This document shows, piece after piece, positions 1 to 6,615 of a DNA stretch of 32,662 bases (the first letter of the stretch is position 1; each line of letters starts with the position of its first letter). The position numbers and the translations under genes were made by a program. Origin of the DNA: Firmicutes bacterium ADurb.Bin182 (GTDB taxonomy: Bacteria > Bacillota > Clostridia > Christensenellales > CAG-138); NCBI GenBank assembly GCA_002070205.1, contig MWCU01000060.1, positions 1 to 32,662 of the forward strand, written 5' to 3'. Under the pieces are notes generated by a model, which saw nothing but the letters and a program-made list of their open reading frames with translations, had not been told where the DNA came from and did no database searches.

Positions 1-106
1 CCTTGACTTTTATAAGCACTTCGTTATAGGCAGGGGAGGGGATAGGCCTTGTTTCCATGCATACTTTGCCGGGACCTCTATAGACGAGAGCTTTCATGCT
101 GTCCAT
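1..106 (-). CDS. Medium-chain zinc-type dehydrogenase, N-terminal fragment (cut by window edge)
   Basis: Only the first 35 residues are inside the window. They read MDSMKALVYRGPGKV, then a conserved stretch ending NEVLIKVK, which is the usual first strand and loop of the GroES-like domain in medium-chain (sorbitol/threonine-type) dehydrogenases. The start at 106 is chosen because GGAGG lies six bases upstream; a second in-frame ATG at 97 is too far from it. The start is 22 bases beyond the stop of the creatininase-family gene, so the two are probably co-transcribed. The pairing of such a dehydrogenase with that hydrolase matches scyllo-inosose 3-dehydrogenase (IolM) next to IolN in the inositol pathway described for Thermotoga. 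That specific assignment is inference, because the catalytic domain is not visible. Confidence 0.72.
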   Translation of the reverse strand, partial: MDSMKALVYRGPGKVCMETRPIPSPAYNEVLIKVK

Positions 107-128
107 GATCTTCCTCCGCGTTTATAAA

Positions 129-1094
129 TTATGTCGGCCACCCGAGAGTATAAATATGCTTTCCTCCGTTTAAAGGGCCTTTGAGCAGTTTCTCTATTTC
201 TTCAGGATCGCGCTGACTCATAAGGTTAGCAGGGGGCAGTTTTCCTGCGGGGAAGGCCGCGAGGATATCGTTGTGCAGCTTTACCAGATAATCGCAGATC
301 TTTTCTATGGACGGATATGCTTTTGAAGCATCCGCATCCTTCGCATGTCCAAGCACGCCCTCAGGGAACGTCACGCACTCTATCCCGCAGTTGCCGACCT
401 GGCAATGTCCGGGGATCGGATATCCGTATATGTCGCCGCCCCTGTCCACGTGTCCTGCAGGAAGGAATCCCTTTACGTCTGTGTTTTCCGCATGCTCCAT
501 ATCGCAAAGTTCCGGAAAGAGCGCGAGTGATAGCGATTGTTCCGCTTCACACGCATGCTGGAACGGCCTTTCATAGGGACCTCCATGCGCCTTATCCATC
601 AGCGTCTGTGCCATCACTCGAGGAACGTCTACAAAATACAACATAGCGGGGACTTGATATTTTTTGCCCCACTCCTGCAAAGCTACCGGAAGCGAGTATT
701 CCTGACCGTGTAAGCTGATGTAGATCTGTTTTCTAAATCCGGTATTCCAAAAGCCCGTAATTATCGCGCGCAGCAAATCTATAAACACCTGGTCGGGAAT
801 GGGTATCGTGCATGGCTGTCCGATATGGTGAAACGGATGCGAACCGTACCATATCGGTTCCGCGATCGTGCATCCCGTCGCCTCCGCCACCATTTCCGCA
901 ATTCGGGTTACAATAAATGTATCCTCTCCGATAGGACCTGCTGCGCCATGGTTCTCAGTCGAGCCTACGGGGATAATGATAACGTCGTTTTTTTTCAGAC
1001 GCTCCTCAACATCGAGCTTAGTCATTGTCTGATAGTAAAGCTTATGCGGTGCTTCCATATGTCCGCCTTTTGGCGGCAAATTCCATTTTGTCAC
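129..1094 (-). CDS. iolN: Creatininase-family hydrolase, probable 3-dehydro-scyllo-inosose hydrolase
   Basis: This 321-residue protein belongs to the creatininase amidohydrolase family, binuclear metal enzymes that open amide or carbon-carbon bonds in small rings. The metal motif is clear: PVGSTENHGAAGPIGEDT places Glu47, His49 and Asp58, followed by SLHGQE and HACEAEQS, equivalent to the family's GHGGN and HAGExET. The start is GTG with AGGAGG seven bases upstream. The long C-terminus after the metal core and the wording of the conserved blocks resemble proteins annotated as 3-dehydro-scyllo-inosose hydrolase, which opens the diketo-inositol ring in an inositol degradation route. The partial dehydrogenase beside it supports that reading. 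I recognise the family firmly and the substrate only from memory; a creatinine or other amide substrate cannot be ruled out. Confidence 0.66.
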   Translation of the reverse strand: MTKWNLPPKGGHMEAPHKLYYQTMTKLDVEERLKKNDVIIIPVGSTENHGAAGPIGEDTFIVTRIAEMVAEATGCTIAEPIWYGSHPFHHIGQPCTIPIPDQVFIDLLRAIITGFWNTGFRKQIYISLHGQEYSLPVALQEWGKKYQVPAMLYFVDVPRVMAQTLMDKAHGGPYERPFQHACEAEQSLSLALFPELCDMEHAENTDVKGFLPAGHVDRGGDIYGYPIPGHCQVGNCGIECVTFPEGVLGHAKDADASKAYPSIEKICDYLVKLHNDILAAFPAGKLPPANLMSQRDPEEIEKLLKGPLNGGKHIYTLGWPT

Positions 1095-1113
1095 GGTTTC
1101 TCCTCCTGTTTAT

Positions 1114-1476
1114 TTATTTGTTTCTGTGAGAATCCAACTGAGGGGAATAGATCCAAACGAATTTTAACACTTCATCTCCGGTGTTGATAATGGAATGGTA
1201 CTCTCCCGGAGGATTATAAATACATATTCCGGGCTTAAGATCTATAGTTTCATTCTTTGTAACAAACTTGCCTTTTCCCTGAAGAAAGAACATTACCTCC
1301 TCTTCCTTATCATGCTTGTGCTCGGGTACCATTCCTCCAACGTGAGTCTCATTGACGCCCATCGCAATGTTCTGAGAGCCTGTTGTTTTTTCGGAAACCA
1401 GGATCCAGCTTGTTCGGGGAGGCTCCCTGTATATGCCCTCGACATTTGCAATATCCACCCATTTCAGTCCTGCCAT
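1114..1476 (-). CDS. Single-domain cupin protein
   Basis: This is a 120-residue conserved-barrel protein with both cupin motifs. Motif 1 is GGMVPEHKHDKEEEVMFFLQG (His, His, Glu) and motif 2 is PPGEYHSIIN (His), so a divalent metal site is likely. The start at 1476 is chosen over an upstream ATG because AGGAGG sits just ahead of it and the cupin fold begins shortly after. Stand-alone cupins of this size include sugar and keto-acid isomerases as well as binding proteins, and the sequence does not say which. It lies 19 bases upstream of the creatininase-family gene, so they probably share a transcript. The 128-base gap to the AOR gene contains a weak hairpin, so a separate promoter for cupin-hydrolase-dehydrogenase is possible. 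Confidence 0.8.
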   Translation of the reverse strand: MAGLKWVDIANVEGIYREPPRTSWILVSEKTTGSQNIAMGVNETHVGGMVPEHKHDKEEEVMFFLQGKGKFVTKNETIDLKPGICIYNPPGEYHSIINTGDEVLKFVWIYSPQLDSHRNK

Positions 1477-1604
1477 ATTTACCTCCTGAATTAATAATAA
1501 GCATAAATTTGAAGTCAAAGATAGTGTATTTATATGATCATGTATAATCTATAATAACAACCGAAAACCGCTTCGGTCGGACCAGTACTTTTGAACTGTT
1601 CCTG

Positions 1605-3335
1605 TCAGAATATATCAGTACGAACAGGTACGTCCCATATGCGTTCCATCTCTTCATCAGTAATATCGAACACAGTATTATTGGGGGGCAGAGGTTCCTC
1701 CCGCATAAATTCGGGGATTCGGTTAAAGCGTTCGCAAGCGCCCGATTTTTCGTTAAAACTGCGCTCCAATTCGAGCACCTTCGCGCCTAAATGCCGTATG
1801 TCCGCTAAAGAAACGACCCATCCGAATTTGGCTTTAAATAAATTGGTCAAAAGCTCCGGGTTTTTTACAAACGCCGGTCTGGTAAACAGGCATACGCCCA
1901 TTGTATCCAGTATTGCAGCTCTGATTTGAAGCTGCCTGGAATTATAGACTTGATTTTCAGTGCCGAGCGGGTCATTCGTTCTCACTGTTTCAAAGCAATT
2001 TCCCGCTGTGTGGTCCGCACCCATTGTGGATGTAAAATAGGTTACGCCGTTGCCTTTCAGCGCCCTGGGGTCGTAACCCGGCATCGCCTGCCCTTTAACT
2101 GTAGGTACGCGGCGTATACCGAACGCGCGGCCGGTAAAAACCGCACCGTTGCCGAGGATCCTTCCAAGATAGGTTCCTTCCCCGATTTCGCGAATCAACT
2201 CTTTCGCCCCGTCTCTGTCTCCGAACTTCCTGACGCCTGCCTCCATGGCAATGCCGAGCGCTGCTCCGCATTCAATGGCGTCCACGCCTACTTCGTTGCA
2301 CAGATGGTTGAGCTCACCGACAGTATCGAGATCGTTGATTCCAAGATTAGGGCCCAAAAGTACAAGGTTTTCGTATTGCAGGGACGCTACGATCTTTTCG
2401 CCGTCCACGTCGGGGAAAACGTTTGAACATTGTATCGTGCATCCCGGTACGCAAGGAGTGCCGCTTCTTCCCGCACCTCCGCGTTCTTTTATCAAATCAG
2501 AAAATTTGATTCCTATCCATTCGTTTGCAGGTTCAAAAGACCCCTCGGAAAAGTTGCGTGTCGGAATTATTCCGATCCGGTTTGCCGTTTCCAAAATATC
2601 GATCGTTCCGTAAAGTTTGCGGTTTTTACTTTTTGGATCATCAAGCAGGGCAGCGATGATATCCTTATTTGTCTTATTAAGAAGCGCGGCATCATAAATT
2701 TCAGGTTCCGCCGTTCTGTTTGCTTTTATAACAATAGCCTTGATGCCTTTTGAACCCATCACTGCGCCCATACCGCCGCGACCGGCATAGCGAATCTGTA
2801 TACCTTTATCATCCGTTGATGCGATGCCTGCGCTGCACATCTTCATTTCACCGGCGGGGCCGATGCAGAGCATTCCGGTGTTTTCACCGAATTCACCGCG
2901 AAGCGTTCTAAATGTTTCCGAAACTTTCTTATGGCGCAGCTGCGGCATATTTATCAGCTTTATCTCATCATCTGACAGATAAAGCACGTTTGTGGTCTCT
3001 TTTTCCGGGATATCTTCAAAAATAACGGATTTGATTCCAAGTCTTGAAAGCCTTCTGCCTGCGAAGCCGCCGGTATTGCTCTCCTTTACGCCGTTCGTCA
3101 GCGGACTTTTCCCGCCGACAGAGAGCTTTCCCGTTGTTGAAAGTCCCGTATCCGCAAATAATCCGAGAGAAACGATGAGTTTATTATATCTTCCGAGAGG
3201 CTCGCACATTGGATCGACTTCAGTATTGAGAATGTGGGCAATGAAATGCCTGCCCCCAATGCGCCTCAACTCGTCGTTCGCACGCTCTTCTGTCAATATG
3301 CCTTTGCGCGTATCAACTCGGATTATTCTCCTCAT
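1605..3335 (-). CDS. Aldehyde:ferredoxin oxidoreductase family protein (tungsten or molybdenum pterin enzyme)
   Basis: The 576-residue protein has the AOR family layout: an N-terminal domain binding the bis-pterin metal cofactor (blocks GLSTTGKLSVGGKSPLTNG and NTGGFAGRRLSRLGIKSV), then two helical domains. The [4Fe-4S] ligands appear as C295-x3-C299-x3-C303 (CVPGCTIQC) and a later Cys482 in DTMGVC. Archaeal AOR has x2 in the first gap, so this is a subgroup variant. Such enzymes oxidise aldehydes to acids, or reduce acids, with ferredoxin in the cytoplasm. The ATG follows the stop of the Ldh-type gene by one base, with GGGAG inside the end of that gene, so the two are translationally coupled. 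The substrate is not evident. A nearby MoaD-like protein may serve cofactor synthesis. Confidence 0.92.
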   Translation of the reverse strand: MRRIIRVDTRKGILTEERANDELRRIGGRHFIAHILNTEVDPMCEPLGRYNKLIVSLGLFADTGLSTTGKLSVGGKSPLTNGVKESNTGGFAGRRLSRLGIKSVIFEDIPEKETTNVLYLSDDEIKLINMPQLRHKKVSETFRTLRGEFGENTGMLCIGPAGEMKMCSAGIASTDDKGIQIRYAGRGGMGAVMGSKGIKAIVIKANRTAEPEIYDAALLNKTNKDIIAALLDDPKSKNRKLYGTIDILETANRIGIIPTRNFSEGSFEPANEWIGIKFSDLIKERGGAGRSGTPCVPGCTIQCSNVFPDVDGEKIVASLQYENLVLLGPNLGINDLDTVGELNHLCNEVGVDAIECGAALGIAMEAGVRKFGDRDGAKELIREIGEGTYLGRILGNGAVFTGRAFGIRRVPTVKGQAMPGYDPRALKGNGVTYFTSTMGADHTAGNCFETVRTNDPLGTENQVYNSRQLQIRAAILDTMGVCLFTRPAFVKNPELLTNLFKAKFGWVVSLADIRHLGAKVLELERSFNEKSGACERFNRIPEFMREEPLPPNNTVFDITDEEMERIWDVPVRTDIF

Positions 3336-3336
3336 T

Positions 3337-4380
3337 CTACTCTCCCAATCTGATTCCCGATCCCGTTTTTTTAAGCAGATTGTTAATCGCGTCTATTGCG
3401 TCATTGTCAAGCTCGATTCCGTATTTCATGCTGTCAAGCTCTCTTCTGTATTCGAGTTCGCCCGGTATAAGTATTTCTTCAAAACCTTTTGCTTTTTTAA
3501 CTTTCTTTATTGAAGCAATATAGTCCTCCATAGTATTGACATATTCGCCGATATTTAAAAACCGTTCAATGCTAAGAAGAATAAGCGACGCTCCTACGCC
3601 GGTCGATCCTTCAGGTGAATGAAAGCTTTTTAAATTCGGCGCATGGCTTCCTCCCGGAAGTATGCCGGAAAGAATATCCACGGCCAGCGCCAATGCGGAG
3701 CCTTTGGGACCGCCTATAGGCAGAAGAGTGCCTTTCAAAGCGGCTGCAGGATCTGTTGTGGGATTTCCGTTTTCATCGAGGGCCCAATTATCGGGGATGG
3801 GCTCGCGGTTTCGTTCAGCTTTGCGGATTTTTCCGCGAGCGACAACGCTTGAAGCCATATCTAACGTAAAAATCAATTCCTTCCCGGTATAAAAAGAGAT
3901 TGCGACAGGGTTTGTGCCCATAAAAGCTTCCGCTCCGCCCCACGGAGCAATAGCTGGTGCGGCATTGCAGCTCATGATGGCTATCAGGCCTTCTTTCGCC
4001 GCCTGCTCGGTATAAAATGCCAGCGAACCGACGTTGTTTGTATTCCGTATAAGTACTGAACTTAAGCCGTATGTCTTTGCTTTTTCTGTTGCGATTTCAA
4101 GAGCGAGTTGTCCCGCAATCGCACCCAACCCGTCGCCTCCGTCCACGATTGCAGTGGCTCCGCTGTCCTTAACGACAGTCGCTTTTGTGGGGAGCGAAAG
4201 CTGATTTACCTGAATGCGCTTATATATTGGAGTTAAAAGATATGTTCCGTGAGTGGTGATGCCTCTTGCGTCAGCTTTTACCATACTTTTTGCAGCGACG
4301 TACGCGTTTGTTTTCTCTTCACCGCAGGCGATCAATATCTGTGAAGCAACGTCAAGGAGTTCATAATAATCGAATTTCAC
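3337..4380 (-). CDS. Ldh/MDH-2 family NAD(P)-dependent oxidoreductase (malate/ureidoglycolate/lactate dehydrogenase type)
   Basis: From the GTG at 4380 the protein has 347 residues, the usual length for the YlbC/AllD/ComC-like family that oxidises 2-hydroxy acids. Conserved blocks are ADARGITTHGTYLL (with the family's catalytic His), GLGAIAGQLAL, IRNTNNVGSLAFY, APWGG, TNPVAISFY and LDMASSVVARGKI. The GTG start is chosen because GGAGG lies eight bases upstream and the family begins near this point; the longer frame to 4458 adds 26 unrelated residues. It is the first gene of a minus-strand operon with AOR and is preceded by the operator-rich promoter at 4491-4562. The substrate is unknown. Together with AOR and the RraA-type aldolase it suggests degradation of a hydroxylated sugar acid or diacid. 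Confidence 0.9.
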   Translation of the reverse strand: MKFDYYELLDVASQILIACGEEKTNAYVAAKSMVKADARGITTHGTYLLTPIYKRIQVNQLSLPTKATVVKDSGATAIVDGGDGLGAIAGQLALEIATEKAKTYGLSSVLIRNTNNVGSLAFYTEQAAKEGLIAIMSCNAAPAIAPWGGAEAFMGTNPVAISFYTGKELIFTLDMASSVVARGKIRKAERNREPIPDNWALDENGNPTTDPAAALKGTLLPIGGPKGSALALAVDILSGILPGGSHAPNLKSFHSPEGSTGVGASLILLSIERFLNIGEYVNTMEDYIASIKKVKKAKGFEEILIPGELEYRRELDSMKYGIELDNDAIDAINNLLKKTGSGIRLGE

Positions 4381-4469
4381 GTTCCAACCCTCCGATGAAC
4401 AGAGTAAGATTATTAACAGCAGAGGACAACGGCTTTTAGTGGCCAAGGCGTCAAGCAAGTCTTATATTT

Positions 4470-4576
4470 TAAGTATACTAATGGCTGGAGTGATATATCA
4501 ATAATATTTCAATGATATTAGTGTAACATACAATTATATTCCATGTCAATATCAATGATATTTTTATAAGTATACA
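4470..4576. repeat. Direct repeat TAAGTATAC flanking the operator block
   Basis: TAAGTATAC occurs at about 4470-4478 and again at about 4567-4575, one on each side of the operator cluster. In both copies ATG follows after two more bases. The core GTATAC is itself a palindrome. It may be a second regulator site or chance in AT-rich DNA. Confidence 0.4.
4491..4562 (-). promoter_or_regulatory. Promoter with three FCD/GntR-type operator elements upstream of the Ldh-AOR operon
   Basis: On the minus strand TTGACA (4549-4544) and TACACT (4525-4520) are 18 bases apart, a plausible sigma-A promoter pointing at the Ldh-type gene. Three TGATAT-based elements surround it: a perfect 10-bp palindrome TGATATATCA at 4491-4500, a half site TGATATT at 4513-4519, and AATATCA-A-TGATATT at 4548-4562 overlapping the -35 box. 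The whole block is nearly identical to the one at 6448-6505. Binding by the adjacent FCD regulator is inference from position and symmetry. Confidence 0.72.
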
Positions 4577-4693
4577 GATGCAATAATAATACTTTCTTTT
4601 TCGCCGGTTTTATGATAAGATACTTTTTGATTCGATAACGTACGTCTCATAGCAGGTTCAAACTCGGATAATTATTATATCTCAGGTGAAAAG

Positions 4694-5326
4694 ATGAAAG
4701 AAACTTTAAGCGAAACAGCATACAAAGCTCTTAAGGAAAAGATACTCACGCTGTCAAGCGGAACGTATATCAGCGCACGCCGTTTTGCTGAAGACATCGG
4801 CATGAGCTATACGCCTGTGCGTGAAGCATTTTTGCGCCTTCAGCGCGAAGGTGCACTTAGGCAGGTTCCAAACGTCGGTTATTTTGTGGAGACAATGGAC
4901 TTTCCCGATTTGATACAGATATATCAGGTGCGAGAATGCATAGAGCCGTTCGTGCTTGATAGAGTTTTCAGCCGTATCACCTCGGATGACATTGATAATA
5001 TGAAGCATATTATAAAGATGCAAAGGGATGCTCTCTCGTTCGGAGATATACTTAATTATACGAAGTTAGATATCGATTTCCATGAAATCGTGTTTAAAAT
5101 CTATGATAACAAATATCTTTTGGAGTTTTACAGGAAAATACGGGAACAACGCGTTTTTTGCTCGAACAAAATAGCATTTTCTTTTAATATTGAAGCCATA
5201 CTTGAACATGAGCGTTTTGTGAAAGCAGTCGAAACCGCAAACAAAAAGGAAGCTCTCGATTTATTGAGCGCTCATATCAAAAATTGTAAGCAGCGGACAC
5301 GGGACGGGTATATTGATATTAACTGA
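4694..5326 (+). CDS. GntR-family transcriptional regulator, FadR/FCD subfamily
   Basis: The 210-residue protein has an N-terminal winged helix (about residues 5-65; FAEDIGMSYTPVREAFLRLQREGALRQ is the recognition region) and a C-terminal all-helical FCD ligand-binding domain. The FCD metal and ligand residues are recognisable: Asp and His in LDIDFHEIVFKIYDN, His in EHERFVKAV and His in LLSAHIKN. FCD proteins usually bind a small carboxylic acid that releases them from DNA. The start is supported by AGGTGA just upstream. It is divergent from the Ldh-AOR operon across a 313-base control region holding TGATAT palindromes, and a second copy of those sites precedes the RraA-type gene. The predicted role is local control of both units; the ligand is unknown. 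Confidence 0.9.
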   Translation: MKETLSETAYKALKEKILTLSSGTYISARRFAEDIGMSYTPVREAFLRLQREGALRQVPNVGYFVETMDFPDLIQIYQVRECIEPFVLDRVFSRITSDDIDNMKHIIKMQRDALSFGDILNYTKLDIDFHEIVFKIYDNKYLLEFYRKIREQRVFCSNKIAFSFNIEAILEHERFVKAVETANKKEALDLLSAHIKNCKQRTRDGYIDIN

Positions 5327-5361
5327 AACCTTTTCAATATCAAATTTTGGGAATCTAAGCT

Positions 5362-5580
5362 ATGGCTGAATTTATCGGCAAAGGACCTTACTTAGAGTAC
5401 AGTTCCGTAATAAAGCTGAATGAACCTGTCAGAGTAAGCGAGATAGCGTCGCTGTTATCCCTGCCCGATAGTTTGGCTAGTAGTTTTATAGCAGTAAGGA
5501 ATCATTGCGCAATATACGAAAAGGATCTGATCTATGACGATGACGTGGTTTTCTTGTACCTTGCCGTAATGGGCGGATGA
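5362..5580 (+). CDS. Small Gly-Gly-terminated protein, probable MoaD/ThiS-type sulfur carrier
   Basis: This 72-residue protein ends exactly in Gly-Gly (FLYLAVMGG), the hallmark of MoaD/ThiS ubiquitin-like sulfur carriers, whose terminal glycine is adenylated and converted to thiocarboxylate. The order of elements also fits: a strand plus helix (EPVRVSEIASLLSLPDSL), a central strand (FIAVRNHCAIY), then acidic DLIYDDDVVFLYLAVMGG, matching the family's LxDGDxV...GG end. It begins 35 bases after the GntR gene and probably shares its transcript. AOR-type enzymes need a pterin cofactor whose dithiolene sulfur comes from MoaD, which makes the neighbourhood sensible. No MoaE, MoeB or ThiF is visible, so the partner must be elsewhere. 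The overall identity to MoaD is weak, so the call rests on fold pattern and C-terminus. Confidence 0.6.
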   Translation: MAEFIGKGPYLEYSSVIKLNEPVRVSEIASLLSLPDSLASSFIAVRNHCAIYEKDLIYDDDVVFLYLAVMGG

Positions 5581-5620
5581 ATTTCCTTCACCGGTAAAAT
5601 AAGCAGCACCGAGAATCAAA

Positions 5621-5680
5621 AGCAGTCCCCGATGCAACATTTTAGGTCGATCAGGGACTGCTTGTTCTATGGTTTAGAAT
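5621..5680. terminator. Hairpin between convergent genes, probable bidirectional terminator
   Basis: AGCAGTCCC at 5621-5629 pairs with GGGACTGCT at 5654-5662 around a 24-base loop. On the minus strand the stem is followed by TTTTGATTC; on the plus strand by TTGTTC. It lies between the Gly-Gly protein and the RraA-type gene, which converge here. The long loop makes it a moderate call. Confidence 0.55.
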
Positions 5681-5705
5681 ACTTTACAGTTAAGCGAGGG
5701 ACATT

Positions 5706-6386
5706 CTACTCTTCCACAAGACCTGCCGCTTCAAACAAAGGTCCGAAGTTGTTGAATTCAACGCTGGAAACACCCGTTGCCAAAACTTTTTCCTTAACTT
5801 TTTCCTTCTCTACGCGTTCCAGCACTTTTTGAAGAACGGATTCGCAATCCTCAAGGCGTACAACCACCAGCCCGTCATCGTCTCCCACGATCAAGTCCCC
5901 CGGATTTATTAACATCCCCCCGAATATCAGAGGATAATTGATAAGGCCTATCATCCCTTTGCCGGTGCCCCTGATACAGAATCCCCTCGCGAATATCGGG
6001 AATCCCGCTTCTATTATTTCGGCGCTGTCGCGGATACAGCCGTTTATTGCCAATCCTCCGACGTGCCGCGCGATAGCGCTGGTGGCCATCAGATTTCCGA
6101 AATAACCGTAATCATACGCGCCGCCCACCTCGGCAACGATTACGTCGCCCGGTTGCGCACGTTCCAAGGCTTTGTGGAGCATCATATTGTCTCCCGGCGC
6201 GCATTGCACCGTGAAGGCGGGGCCGCAGATTTTTAATTCTCTCGCTATAGGCTTTATAGCGCAGTCGATATAGCCTTTGCGCCCGGATGCTTCGTGTATG
6301 GTCGCGCTCGCATGTTCTTTGAAAGCGGAAATAATTTTTTCTGTTGGCCGCTCGATTTTTGTTCTGACATGTACCAAAGAAATCAT
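5706..6386 (-). CDS. RraA-like protein, probable 4-hydroxy-4-methyl-2-oxoglutarate/4-carboxy-4-hydroxy-2-oxoadipate aldolase family
   Basis: The 226-residue protein belongs to the RraA / HMG-CHA aldolase superfamily, class II divalent-metal pyruvate aldolases that also decarboxylate oxaloacetate. Conserved features are GPAFTVQCAPGDN, PGDVIVAEVGG, LAINGCIRDSAEI (the catalytic Arg-Asp pair) and PGDLIVGDDDGLVVV. The catalytic Arg-Asp argues for an enzyme and not a pure RNase E regulator. The start is uncertain: GAGAGG abuts the ATG at 6386 and suits a TTG three codons later better. Its promoter region (6448-6505) nearly copies that of the Ldh-AOR operon, so it should belong to the same regulon. 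A role in cleaving the product of that pathway to pyruvate is inference. Confidence 0.85.
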   Translation of the reverse strand: MISLVHVRTKIERPTEKIISAFKEHASATIHEASGRKGYIDCAIKPIARELKICGPAFTVQCAPGDNMMLHKALERAQPGDVIVAEVGGAYDYGYFGNLMATSAIARHVGGLAINGCIRDSAEIIEAGFPIFARGFCIRGTGKGMIGLINYPLIFGGMLINPGDLIVGDDDGLVVVRLEDCESVLQKVLERVEKEKVKEKVLATGVSSVEFNNFGPLFEAAGLVEE

Positions 6387-6447
6387 CCTCTCTTATTTTT
6401 TTGTGAAATATTTTGTTTAAAAAATGGGATAACAGGACGCAGGCGAG

Positions 6448-6505
6448 TGATATATCATCTATATTTTATTGATATTATTGTAACTTGCGGTATATTTAAT
6501 GTCAA
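6448..6505 (-). promoter_or_regulatory. Promoter and operator of the RraA-type gene, copy of the 4491-4549 module
   Basis: On the minus strand TTGACA (6505-6500) and TACAAT (6482-6477) are 17 bases apart. The palindrome TGATATATCA is at 6448-6457 and a TGATATT half site at 6470-6476. Aligned with the Ldh promoter block, about 65 bases match at most positions with a single one-base gap, including GAG before the palindrome and GTCAATATC at the far end. The third, overlapping -35 palindrome is only half present here. Confidence 0.75.
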
Positions 6506-6615
6506 TATCCATAAGCCCGGAAGACTGTGATAATTTTTCCGGATAAGTATTTGCGTCAAGCCCTTTATACGGCAGGGACTTTATGTTAAGCTGTCAAAAA
6601 AAGGTATGGAATGAA

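Noticed and set aside
1926..2613. Plus-strand frames over the AOR gene
   Set aside because: They overlap the cluster-binding core of a convincing AOR protein and have no start signals.
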